A stretch of DNA of 64,000 nucleotides from Chthonomonas sp. UBA1950. GTDB lineage: Bacteria; Armatimonadota; Fimbriimonadia; Fimbriimonadales; Fimbriimonadaceae. Where the stretch lies: the NCBI GenBank assembly GCA_002336105.1, contig DDEQ01000004.1, forward strand, positions 3,395-67,394, given 5' to 3'. The notes below the pieces were generated by a model, which ran no database searches, was not told the origin of the DNA, and saw only the letters and a list, made by a program, of their open reading frames with translations. Below, piece after piece: positions 17,424 to 25,048 of this stretch (position 1 is the stretch's first letter; each line of letters begins with the position of its first letter). Both the position numbers and the translations under genes were made by a program.

Positions 17424-18545
17424 TTAGGGATTGACCTTAATCGTCACTTCGGTTGAATAGGGGGCTTTCAAACCGTAGACATCTGAGATCGTTAAAGTCA
17501 CTTTGAACGTCCCCGCCTTTCGGAATCGGTGAGTCACCGATCTGCCCTCGGCGTCGACATCGGTTGTGCTTCCGTCGGTGTCATCAAAGTCCCATGTGTA
17601 TTTCAGGATGCTTGAACCACCAGAGCCGGTTGCAGTAAGGGTCAGCGAATCGCCGAGAGCCAAGTTAGCATTTCGAATACTTGGTTCGCCCCGAATGGGT
17701 GTGCTGTCGTTAATGACTCGAAGGTCGCCAAGGTAGAAGGTCGACGTTGCGTCGCCCGAAAGGCCAACCACCTTGATCACTTTGTTTGTCGCGTCGAAGC
17801 CGCTAATCGCTTGAAGCGGAACACTGACCGTCTTCCATCCTCGGTCGTTAGCCGAACTGGTGTCTACTGGGATGTAAGCTTCACTTCGCTTTCCGTCAGC
17901 GGTTGTGATGATGACGCGAAGTGTCTTCAGACCTTCTGTCGATGCAGCCGCGCCTCCGCCTCCAGGGAAGCCACCACCGCCAAAACCGCCTCGGCCGCCA
18001 CCAGGAAAGCCTTGACCGCCGGCACCTGGCGCACCAGAACCACCGCCAAAACCGCCTCGGCCGCCACCAGGAAAGCCTTGACCACCGGCACCTGGCGCAC
18101 CAGCACCGCCGCCAAATCCGCCTCGTCCGCCACCTGGGAAGCCAGCTCCTGCGCCTCCACCGCCGCCAACACCTGGGAAGCCAGCACCGCCGCCTTTACC
18201 AGCGCCAGGTATCCCGGAACCAGTTCCACCTATAACCGAAGCGTCGGCTGATCGGAACGTAATTCGCAAGAGATTATTCTTGTTTGCAAAATCCTGTGCT
18301 ACATCAATCGGGGCACCAAAGCTTAGTAATGCACCTTGGAAGAAATTGCGAGTTGAGATTCGAATTGAGTGAACCCCTTCAAAAGCAACCTCATCAGTCT
18401 CTGAAGCAACACCGTTGCCCCAGCTAGTCAGAGAAATACTCTGATCCTTAATTGCTTTGGCCGGCGAATAAATCACCTTTGCTACTTGTGCCGAAGCTGT
18501 CGCGCCTATGGCGGACGCCAACAATGCCATCCAAACTTTGTTCAA
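17424..18545 (-). CDS. Exported Gly-rich protein with PKD domain
   Basis: 373 residues. Start chosen at TTG 18545 because TGGAGG lies 6 bases upstream and this yields a clean signal peptide (MNKVWMALLASAIGATASAQ); a GTG at 18569 overlaps ymdB but lacks a site. After an N-terminal beta-sandwich interrupted by Gly-rich tandem repeats (FPGGGRGGFGGG with APGAGGQG linkers, about 120-195), the sandwich resumes (SEAYIPVD, WKTVSVPL, FYLGDLRVI), followed by a PKD domain (about 285-373: YTWDFDDTDG, THRFRKAGTFKVTLTI). The insertion sits in what looks like a carbohydrate-binding or galactose-binding-like fold. Probably surface or secreted; ligand unknown. Confidence 0.8.
   Translation of the reverse strand: MNKVWMALLASAIGATASAQVAKVIYSPAKAIKDQSISLTSWGNGVASETDEVAFEGVHSIRISTRNFFQGALLSFGAPIDVAQDFANKNNLLRITFRSADASVIGGTGSGIPGAGKGGGAGFPGVGGGGGAGAGFPGGGRGGFGGGAGAPGAGGQGFPGGGRGGFGGGSGAPGAGGQGFPGGGRGGFGGGGFPGGGGAAASTEGLKTLRVIITTADGKRSEAYIPVDTSSANDRGWKTVSVPLQAISGFDATNKVIKVVGLSGDATSTFYLGDLRVINDSTPIRGEPSIRNANLALGDSLTLTATGSGGSSILKYTWDFDDTDGSTTDVDAEGRSVTHRFRKAGTFKVTLTISDVYGLKAPYSTEVTIKVNP
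17977..18145. repeat. 66-bp tandem repeats inside the Gly-rich gene
   Basis: Two full copies start at 17977 and 18043, with a partial third at 18109. The spacing of exactly 66 bases encodes a 22-residue unit. Copies differ at few positions, so the array is recent or maintained and may vary in copy number among strains. Confidence 0.85.
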
Positions 18546-18565
18546 CGTATTCCTCCAGGCGCTAA

Positions 18566-19351
18566 TCACGCCACATCTCCAAACCGAACTCGCTTTATGC
18601 TCGTTGCCCGGCCCGTATTTCTTTCGACGCAGACAACTACCCCTGAGATTACACCAGGTCCACTCGCAACCTCAAAACGTTGTGGCATCGTCGTAAGAAA
18701 TCTTCTTAAAATAATCTCACGTTCCATGCCTAGAACGCCATTCATCGGTCCACACATCCCGACATCTGTAATGTACGCAGTCCCGCCTGATAAGATTCGT
18801 TCATCTGCGGTGGTGACATGAGTGTGGGTACCGACAACAGCAGTTGCACGTCCCTCTGCATAGTAACCCATTGCAATCTTTTCGCTGGTTGCTTCTGCAT
18901 GAAAGTCTAAAAAGAAGTGCGGAGTTGCGGCATTTTCATACAAATGGTCAAATGCCTCAAAAGGATCTCCATAAATCGGATCCATCGTCACTCGTCCGCT
19001 CGTGTTTGCTACCGCAAGTTCGATTCCGTCTTTTTCTAGCTTCACCATCCCCTTTCCCGGGGTACCGCGAACCATATTTGCTGGACGAACAATCGGCTTA
19101 CTCGTTTCTAAGTATGTGGCGATATCTCGCTTATTGAAACTGTGGTTGCCTAAGGTGATGGCATCGGCACCCGCACGATAAAGCTCTTCAGCTATATCTG
19201 CGGTTATTCCAACCCCACCAGCCGAGTTTTCACCATTGATAATGGTGAAAAGAGGTTGATGTGTGTCCTGCAAACTGGGCAATCCTTCTTTCACTATTTG
19301 TCGTCCAGGTTTTCCGACGACGTCACCAAGAAAGAGAATGTTATAAGTCAT
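18566..19351 (-). CDS. ymdB: YmdB-like metallophosphoesterase (2',3'-cyclic nucleotide phosphodiesterase family)
   Basis: 261-residue binuclear-metal phosphodiesterase. Metal ligands are recognisable in FLGDVVGKPGR, NGENSAGGVGIT, LGNHSFNK, DFHAEATSEK and VGTHTHVTTADERIL. The B. subtilis homologue hydrolyses 2',3'-cAMP and controls biofilm versus motility. Start set at ATG 19351 from the family N-terminus (MTYNILFLGD); the frame is open 53 codons further upstream without homology. Followed at 20 bases by the Gly-rich PKD gene, so probably one operon. Confidence 0.92.
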   Translation of the reverse strand: MTYNILFLGDVVGKPGRQIVKEGLPSLQDTHQPLFTIINGENSAGGVGITADIAEELYRAGADAITLGNHSFNKRDIATYLETSKPIVRPANMVRGTPGKGMVKLEKDGIELAVANTSGRVTMDPIYGDPFEAFDHLYENAATPHFFLDFHAEATSEKIAMGYYAEGRATAVVGTHTHVTTADERILSGGTAYITDVGMCGPMNGVLGMEREIILRRFLTTMPQRFEVASGPGVISGVVVCVERNTGRATSIKRVRFGDVA

Positions 19352-19447
19352 TTGCGACGCAATCCGTGGGCAATCACTCGGTTTTACCCCGCTCCTAGTG
19401 CTTTGTAGAGCCAATATTGGAACTATCCAAGTTCGATCAATACGTAC

Positions 19448-19453
19448 TACACT
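19448..19453 (+). promoter_or_regulatory. -10 box for leaderless hydrolase gene
   Basis: TACACT, 6 bases before the ATG at 19460. No Shine-Dalgarno is present. Confidence 0.4.
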
Positions 19454-19459
19454 CAGATA

Positions 19460-20824
19460 ATGCGAAGTGTGGTGGCTTGCGTTTTTATTGCGATCGCTTG
19501 CCTTGTACATTCATCACCTGAAGCGGACTTACCTCGAAAAGGAACCCTGGGTGTCGGAGCAGGTGCAATTGACAAAGCAACCCAAGACAAACTGCACCTA
19601 AAGGTCAACGAAGCACAGATCGTGACGCGGGTTGTCGCCGACAGCTGCGCGGCGAAAGCCGGTGTCCAGGTTGGCGATGTCATTCTGCAAGTCAACCGAG
19701 AAAAAGTAGGGGGGAACAACCCGCTTGCCGCTACCGTTCCTCGCTTCTCTGCAGGACAGACCCTTGCTATCAAATTCATCCGCAACGGCAAGACCCAAAC
19801 TATTTCTTGTGTTTTAGCCGAGCGCCCCAAACAGAAAGTTGAGGGTCAAGAGGTTGAGTATCTCTCTGTTAAGAGCCTCGGAAAAAGAATTCGCGTTATC
19901 ACGACGCATCCGCAAGGTTCAGGGCCCTTCCCCACAGTCTTTCTCATCGGTGGCATTGGAGCCTATTCCGTAGACGGGAATTTCGACAACATCGCTTACG
20001 GCAACGTTCTAGGCCCAATCTCTCGTGCTGGATACGCGACAGTCAGAATCGATAAACCCGGACAAGGAGATTCCGAAGGACCAAGCTACCCTGATCTCCG
20101 CTTCGGGGTCGAGGCCGATGCCTATGTTCAAGCTCTCCGCTTTGCCAAGACTCTTCCCTATATCGACAGAAACCGAATCGCTATTTTCGGTCACAGCATG
20201 GGTGGAGTGTTTGGGCCAGTCGTCGCCAGCCAAGAACCCGTTGCAGGTGTCGCGGTTGGTGGAACCATCTTCAAATCTTGGAACGAGTACATGCTCGAAA
20301 ACACCCGTCGACAGTTCGCATTGATGGGAGTCACGCCTGAGAATCTTGACAACCAGGTGCGAGCGACCTCGGCGATTTGCAATTATCTGTTTTACGAAAA
20401 GCTCTCGCCCAAAGAGATCGCAAAACGCCACCCAGAACTCGCTACCGCCGTCAAAGGACTCTCTCCCGACGGGAAAACCTATTCAGGAGTGGGTTTGCCG
20501 TTCTTTCAGGAAATCGCAAGCCTTAACATCCCTGCAACCTGGGCGGCAGTAAATGCTAAGTTGCTTGTCTACTGGGGTGAAAATGACTTTATTTCGACCC
20601 GCGAAGACCACGAAATGCTTGTCGAGATGTTCAACAAACGACTTCCCGGTTCGGCAACTTTAAAGGTTCTACCGAACAGCGATCACGGATTTCAGACCAC
20701 ATCCTCGATGCTTGATAGCCAACAAAAATGGGGGCGAGGGGCACCGCATAACCCAAACATCGAGCAAGCGATCATCGATTGGCTTGATCGAATCATCAAA
20801 CCCATAGCAACAGCCACTAACTAA
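19460..20824 (+). CDS. Exported PDZ domain - alpha/beta hydrolase fusion
   Basis: 454 residues. Signal peptide about 1-18. PDZ domain about 25-115 (GTLGVGAGAID, AGVQVGDVILQVN, FIRNGK). Alpha/beta-hydrolase about 130-450 with nucleophile Ser246 in FGHSMGG, acid in YWGENDFIS and His in NSDHGF; the oxyanion region is VFLIGGIGAYS. The substrate is likely an ester or peptide outside the cytoplasm. PDZ domains usually bind C-terminal peptides, so the fusion may target the hydrolase to a protein partner. Transcribed alone, divergent from ymdB. Confidence 0.88.
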   Translation: MRSVVACVFIAIACLVHSSPEADLPRKGTLGVGAGAIDKATQDKLHLKVNEAQIVTRVVADSCAAKAGVQVGDVILQVNREKVGGNNPLAATVPRFSAGQTLAIKFIRNGKTQTISCVLAERPKQKVEGQEVEYLSVKSLGKRIRVITTHPQGSGPFPTVFLIGGIGAYSVDGNFDNIAYGNVLGPISRAGYATVRIDKPGQGDSEGPSYPDLRFGVEADAYVQALRFAKTLPYIDRNRIAIFGHSMGGVFGPVVASQEPVAGVAVGGTIFKSWNEYMLENTRRQFALMGVTPENLDNQVRATSAICNYLFYEKLSPKEIAKRHPELATAVKGLSPDGKTYSGVGLPFFQEIASLNIPATWAAVNAKLLVYWGENDFISTREDHEMLVEMFNKRLPGSATLKVLPNSDHGFQTTSSMLDSQQKWGRGAPHNPNIEQAIIDWLDRIIKPIATATN

Positions 20825-20838
20825 GCTTCACAACAAAA

Positions 20839-20873
20839 TAGCCCCATAGCTTTCGCAAAAATGGGTGGGGCTA
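20839..20873. promoter_or_regulatory. Stem-loop between hydrolase and M23 genes
   Basis: Perfect 8-base inverted repeat TAGCCCCA / TGGGGCTA with a 19-base loop. No T-run follows, so it may be a factor-dependent terminator or a binding site for the next promoter, whose -10 starts 13 bases later. Confidence 0.4.
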
Positions 20874-20885
20874 GTGTTCAAGCCC

Positions 20886-20891
20886 TATAAT
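20886..20891 (+). promoter_or_regulatory. Consensus -10 overlapping the annotated M23 start
   Basis: A perfect TATAAT overlaps the ATG at 20890. Transcription would begin about 7 bases later, exactly at GTG 20899 in the same frame. The real start may therefore be that GTG, three codons downstream. Confidence 0.5.
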
Positions 20892-21777
20892 GACTTTTGT
20901 GCTTGAGCTTGCCTTTCTCCTGGTGACTTGGCAACAGAATGTGCCAAGACCGAACCCTGTCCACCCTGACTGGGGACCAGAACCTCCAGTTGCACCTTAC
21001 GGAAGAGAAGCACTTCCAAGCGAACAAGTGAACGCGGAGATCATCTTTCCTGTTCTCGGCGATAAAGTCCGTTGGAAAAACGACTTTGGACAAGATCGAG
21101 GCGCGTTCCTTCACACGGGAATCGACATGAAAGCGCCAAAAATGACGCCGATTGTTGCTCCTCTCTCCGGCATCCTCGGTATGAAACGGGAGTCGTTCTG
21201 GATATATGGTGACAACGGCTTTTCAATTCTAGGCACTCACCTAAACGACGATAATCTTGGCACTCACGACCGCGGAGGAGACCGCGATGTCATGTTTTCG
21301 CCAGCGGTGAGCGCCTTCATGCACGTCCAACGCGGACAATTCATTGGTTACGTAGGTATGAGTGGGGACGCCTCAGCCACGCACCTCCATTTCGAGATCT
21401 ATGCTCCGGGAACAGAACGGATCACGAAGCGGATTCGTAATCCTATTCCCAGCCTCAAGGCCGCACAGCATATTATCGAGCCGACTCCAGTGCTTGGAAC
21501 GCCATATCACCCCAGTCCACAAGGGTTTACTCGCATAGAAGGAGTCATCCGAGCTACCGACCCCGAATCCAAGTCCATCACTCTCTTGCTTGTGAATAAG
21601 GAAGTTCCTGGGCGAATGAAATGCGTCACCTATCCAAATTGGTTGAAAGTGACACTATCGGATACAGGGGCTATTGATCTCGGAAACTGGTCAACCCTAC
21701 TAACACGGTACAAAACGCGCACCTTGACTGTGGTTGTGAACAACTCTACGAGAAGTGCAGATTTGATTGCTTATTAA
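20890..21777 (+). CDS. M23 family (LytM-like) metallopeptidase
   Basis: 295 residues. A short hydrophobic N-terminus (LELAFLLVTW) may be a weak signal or anchor. The M23 domain covers about 50-195 with zinc ligands in HTGIDMKA (His and Asp) and ATHLHFEIY (HxH), so it is likely an active endopeptidase on peptidoglycan cross-links. The C-terminal 90 residues are beta-rich and unassigned. The ATG at 20890 lies inside a TATAAT box; GTG 20899 is a good alternative start on a leaderless transcript. Stands alone between a hydrolase and peptidase C. Confidence 0.85.
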   Translation: MTFVLELAFLLVTWQQNVPRPNPVHPDWGPEPPVAPYGREALPSEQVNAEIIFPVLGDKVRWKNDFGQDRGAFLHTGIDMKAPKMTPIVAPLSGILGMKRESFWIYGDNGFSILGTHLNDDNLGTHDRGGDRDVMFSPAVSAFMHVQRGQFIGYVGMSGDASATHLHFEIYAPGTERITKRIRNPIPSLKAAQHIIEPTPVLGTPYHPSPQGFTRIEGVIRATDPESKSITLLLVNKEVPGRMKCVTYPNWLKVTLSDTGAIDLGNWSTLLTRYKTRTLTVVVNNSTRSADLIAY

Positions 21778-21829
21778 CATAGCTTGACCTGATTAGCGCA
21801 ATCTAGATGCTTCTTTCGTGCCTGACGGG

Positions 21830-21835
21830 TAAGGT
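21830..21835 (+). promoter_or_regulatory. -10 box for leaderless peptidase C gene
   Basis: TAAGGT, 6 bases before the ATG at 21842, the same hexamer and spacing as before the TPR gene at 9268. Confidence 0.45.
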
Positions 21836-21841
21836 TCCCTT

Positions 21842-23200
21842 ATGTCGACTGATACCTCGAGAGTGACTGGAGCGCTCTCTTCTGCAGACCTAAAAACCTT
21901 TCAAGCCTCTATCGAAACTAACCCAGCCTTCTTGAGCGCAATGAATGCGGTTTCAACGACTCCTGTTAACAAGGTTGCCGTAAACCGTAGGACAGCAAGC
22001 AAGGTCGACAATAGCTTCAGCATTCATCTTCCGGAGAATCCTGTAACCAGTCAGAAATCATCGGGCCGGTGCTGGATGTTCGCGGCACTCAACACCTTTC
22101 GATACTTCGCACAAGCGAAGATGAACCTGAAAGAAGGATTTGAGTTCAGCCAAAACTACACCTTGTTCTTTGACAAACTGGAGAAGGCAAATTACTTCCT
22201 TGAAAGCATTTTGCAGACCCTCGATGTTCCTGTTGGAAGTCGATTGCTCGATCACTTGCTGAGTAATCCTTTGCAAGATGGCGGTCAGTGGGACATGTTC
22301 GTCAACCTGATGCAGAAGTATGGAGTCGTTCCGAAGTCGGTTATGCCTGAGACGGAAAGCAGTAGCAGCACAGGGCAGATGTGCTACCAGTTGACTACGG
22401 TGCTTCGTGATGGCGCAGCAAAGCTTCGAAGTAAGGCAGATCAGGGTGCAAGCGAAAGCGCACTTCGTGGCATTAAAGATGAGCTGATTTCCACGATCTA
22501 TCGCATGCTCTGCATTCATTTGGGCGAGCCGCCAACATCATTCGAATGGCAATATCGCGACAAGGATCGCAAGTTTGTTCGCCGAGGCAAGATTTCTCCT
22601 CAGGAGTTCTTCAAAGAATACATTGGCCTCAACCTTGATGAATATGTTTGCTTGATCCACGACCCACGACCAGGGCACAGTTTCAACGCCAATTACACAG
22701 TCAAGTTTCTTGGCAACGTCATCGAGGGTCGAGCCACCGAATACATCAATGCCGATCTCGAGACGATCAAGAGTGCTGCTATCGCACAACTCAAAGATAA
22801 CGACGCCGTTTGGTTTGGATGCGATGTTGGCAAGTTCCTCGACCGCGATTCTGGCGTGATGGACACAAACTACTTCAACTACGATTTGGTCTACGGAGTC
22901 GCTCCAACGTTTAGCAAAGCTGAGCGGCTCATGTATTGTCAATCGCTCATGACTCACGCGATGGTCTTCACCGGCGTTAACTTGAACGAAGCCGGGAAAC
23001 CCACAAAATGGAGAGTTGAGAACTCGTGGAGTGACAGCCCCGGCGATAAGGGCTTCTTCCAAATGTCCGATGAGTGGTTCGACGAGTACATGTACGAAGT
23101 CGTCGTTCACGAAAAGTATGTTCCTGAAGCTACAAAGGCAGCGCGAAAACTCAAGCCAATCGAACTTGAGCCATGGGATCCGATGGGCAGTTTGGCATAA
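21842..23200 (+). CDS. pepC: Aminopeptidase C / bleomycin hydrolase family (C1B)
   Basis: Cytoplasmic papain-like aminopeptidase, 452 residues, full length for the family. The catalytic triad is visible: Cys77 in SSGRCWMF, His372 in THAMVFTGVN, Asn394 in WRVENSWSD. Family members form self-compartmentalised hexamers whose C-terminal tail enters the active site; here the tail ends DPMGSLA. Role: peptide degradation. No neighbours of related function. Confidence 0.95.
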   Translation: MSTDTSRVTGALSSADLKTFQASIETNPAFLSAMNAVSTTPVNKVAVNRRTASKVDNSFSIHLPENPVTSQKSSGRCWMFAALNTFRYFAQAKMNLKEGFEFSQNYTLFFDKLEKANYFLESILQTLDVPVGSRLLDHLLSNPLQDGGQWDMFVNLMQKYGVVPKSVMPETESSSSTGQMCYQLTTVLRDGAAKLRSKADQGASESALRGIKDELISTIYRMLCIHLGEPPTSFEWQYRDKDRKFVRRGKISPQEFFKEYIGLNLDEYVCLIHDPRPGHSFNANYTVKFLGNVIEGRATEYINADLETIKSAAIAQLKDNDAVWFGCDVGKFLDRDSGVMDTNYFNYDLVYGVAPTFSKAERLMYCQSLMTHAMVFTGVNLNEAGKPTKWRVENSWSDSPGDKGFFQMSDEWFDEYMYEVVVHEKYVPEATKAARKLKPIELEPWDPMGSLA

Positions 23201-23285
23201 AGGCAACTCGATCAAAGTCGAGGATTTGCACCTAGTTACGCAATGAATTAGGTTCAAGCCCTCGACTTTGGGACAATTCGCGTTG

Positions 23286-23291
23286 TAACCT
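23286..23291 (+). promoter_or_regulatory. -10 box for PfkB kinase gene
   Basis: TAACCT, 7 bases before the ATG at 23299, with a partial -35 (TCGACT at 23262-23267, 18-base spacer). No Shine-Dalgarno. Confidence 0.45.
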
Positions 23292-23298
23292 GCAGGCA

Positions 23299-24432
23299 AT
23301 GGTTGACGCTGTTGTTGCCGGACATGTGTGCCTTGATATCATTCCTCAACTTCCCGGGTTTGTCGGGTTCGATCCAGGGCGACTTATTGAAGCTGGTCCG
23401 GTCACTTTAAGTACCGGTGGAGCAGTTTCGAACACTGGCCTTGGGCTCACTAAACTCGGACAACAAACCAGACTGATCGGCAAAGTTGGACAGGATCATT
23501 TTGGTCGGACCATAAGCGACATATTCGATTCAGTTCGTCCTGGATTGGGCGGATCACTCGCGGTCACGATAGGTCAAGAAACCTCTTATACTATCGTCAT
23601 CAACGTTGAAGGCGCGGATCGAATGTTCCTGCACTGCCCCGGCTGTAACAACACTTTTGTGAGCGCCGATATCCCAGACGAAGCCCTTGAAAACACAAGG
23701 CTATTTCACTTCGGATATCCGCCTTTGATGGCGCAAATCTACGCCGATGGCGGTAAAGAACTCGAATCTATTTTTCGGAGAGCAAAGCAAGCCGGTGCGA
23801 CAACATCGCTTGACATGAGCCTTCCCGATCGAAGCGCACCAAGTGGTCAAGCGAACTGGCATGAAATCCTTGCACGCGTTTTGCCCTATGTGGATATTTT
23901 CCTGCCGAGCGTCGAAGAGTTACTATTCTGCGTCGAACCAGAAACATTCGACCAACTGCTCGGGGCAGTGCTATCCGAACTTCCCAGACCGATCATCGAA
24001 CGCATAGCCAACAAGGCGCTTGGTCTTGGAGCAAAAGTGCTCGGAATGAAAGTAGGCGCGCGCGGGTTTATGCTCCTAACCCGTGAAAACCTCGAAGGCT
24101 TTGGAAGAGTAGAGATCGATCAAACGCTTTGGTCCAAAAAGCACCTTTGGCACCCCTGCTACAGCGTGAAAGTCTCCGGAACCACGGGCTCAGGTGATGC
24201 AACGATTGCAGGATTCCTCATGGGTGTTCTCAAAGGGTTCTCTCCCATCCAAGCATGCCAAGCCGCAGTCGCCGTAGGAGCATGTTGTTGTGAAAAATCA
24301 GATGCGGTAAGCGGAGTCAGAACATGGGAAAACACAAAAGCTCGGATCGATTCGGGTTGGGAATGCAACCAACTGACTCTCGAGAGTGAGTGGGTAAAAG
24401 AAGAGACAGGATACGGGAAAGTGATGCAATGA
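23299..24432 (+). CDS. PfkB family carbohydrate kinase
   Basis: 377 residues of ribokinase fold. Recognised by the N-terminal GHVCLDIIPQ, the double-Gly STGGAVSNTGLGL substrate region, and the C-terminal anion hole GTTGSGDATIAGFL with catalytic Asp in GSGDA. An internal extension near 210-260 is longer than in ribokinase. It overlaps the D-lyxose isomerase-like gene by ATGA. The pair suggests an isomerase-kinase pathway for a ketose such as xylulose or fructose, with this enzyme phosphorylating the ketose. The sugar is inferred, not shown. Confidence 0.87.
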   Translation: MVDAVVAGHVCLDIIPQLPGFVGFDPGRLIEAGPVTLSTGGAVSNTGLGLTKLGQQTRLIGKVGQDHFGRTISDIFDSVRPGLGGSLAVTIGQETSYTIVINVEGADRMFLHCPGCNNTFVSADIPDEALENTRLFHFGYPPLMAQIYADGGKELESIFRRAKQAGATTSLDMSLPDRSAPSGQANWHEILARVLPYVDIFLPSVEELLFCVEPETFDQLLGAVLSELPRPIIERIANKALGLGAKVLGMKVGARGFMLLTRENLEGFGRVEIDQTLWSKKHLWHPCYSVKVSGTTGSGDATIAGFLMGVLKGFSPIQACQAAVAVGACCCEKSDAVSGVRTWENTKARIDSGWECNQLTLESEWVKEETGYGKVMQ

Positions 24433-25001
24433 AGCGTAGCGAAATAAACAATCTCGTCAGAAGCGCAACGAAGTGTTTTGAGTCGAACGGTTGGGTTCTG
24501 CCACCTAATCCGAAATGGGACGTGACAGATTTCGGTCTCGGCGATTGGAAGGAACACGGCCTCGTGCTGGTCAACCTTGCTGACGAGCCGGAGTACTGCG
24601 AGAAATTGATGTATGGACAAGAAGGAATGGTCACCCCATCCCACACACACCTCAAGAAGAAGGAAGACATCATTTCTCGTTTCGGAACTTTCCGTATTCA
24701 GCTCTGGTGCGACGATCCCTCTGAAGCCGACGAACGCCCTGTTCATGTAAAGATCAATGGCGAGCCGAAGGTGTTTTCTTCTGGCGAAACGGTTGATGTT
24801 TCTGCCGGATCAAGGATCACGTTGGTCCCAGGCGTGTATCACGCTTTTTGGCCAATTTCAACTGAGTGCATCATAGGCGAAGTCAGCACTGCCAACGACG
24901 ATGTCAACGACAACATCTTCGCCAACCACAACATCGGACGTTATCCCGAACTCATCGAAGACGAACCCGCACTTGTGAAGCTCCTCAGCGACAAAGACTA
25001 G
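24429..25001 (+). CDS. D-lyxose isomerase-like cupin sugar isomerase
   Basis: 190-residue cupin of the D-lyxose ketol-isomerase family, which interconverts D-lyxose/D-xylulose and often D-mannose/D-fructose. Metal ligands are readable in THTHLKKKEDIISRFG (two His and a Glu) and GVYHAFW (His). Start set at ATG 24429 because it overlaps the kinase stop (ATGA) and fits the family N-terminus MKRSEINNLV. Translationally coupled to the kinase, so isomerisation then phosphorylation in one path is likely. A stem-loop follows. Confidence 0.87.
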   Translation: MKRSEINNLVRSATKCFESNGWVLPPNPKWDVTDFGLGDWKEHGLVLVNLADEPEYCEKLMYGQEGMVTPSHTHLKKKEDIISRFGTFRIQLWCDDPSEADERPVHVKINGEPKVFSSGETVDVSAGSRITLVPGVYHAFWPISTECIIGEVSTANDDVNDNIFANHNIGRYPELIEDEPALVKLLSDKD

Positions 25002-25005
25002 ACCT

Positions 25006-25042
25006 GAACCAGACTCCACGCCTCTGGCGCGGAATCTGGTTC
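25006..25042. terminator. Bidirectional stem-loop between convergent genes
   Basis: GAACCAGA (25006-25013) pairs with TCTGGTTC (25035-25042), with a further TCC/GGA pairing inside. It lies between the isomerase stop (25001) and the symporter stop (25049). No clear T-run on either strand. Confidence 0.5.
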
Positions 25043-25048
25043 ACCTGC

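Noticed and set aside
17977..18145. A CRISPR-like short array
   Set aside because: Repeats are contiguous, 66 bases, in frame and coding, with no spacers.
17811..18251. A 146-codon plus-strand open frame rich in Ala, Ser and Thr
   Set aside because: Antisense of the Gly-rich repeats; its composition comes from the reverse complement of GGN codons.
22058..23299. Two long minus-strand open frames (153 and 253 codons)
   Set aside because: They are shadows of peptidase C, whose catalytic residues confirm the plus frame.
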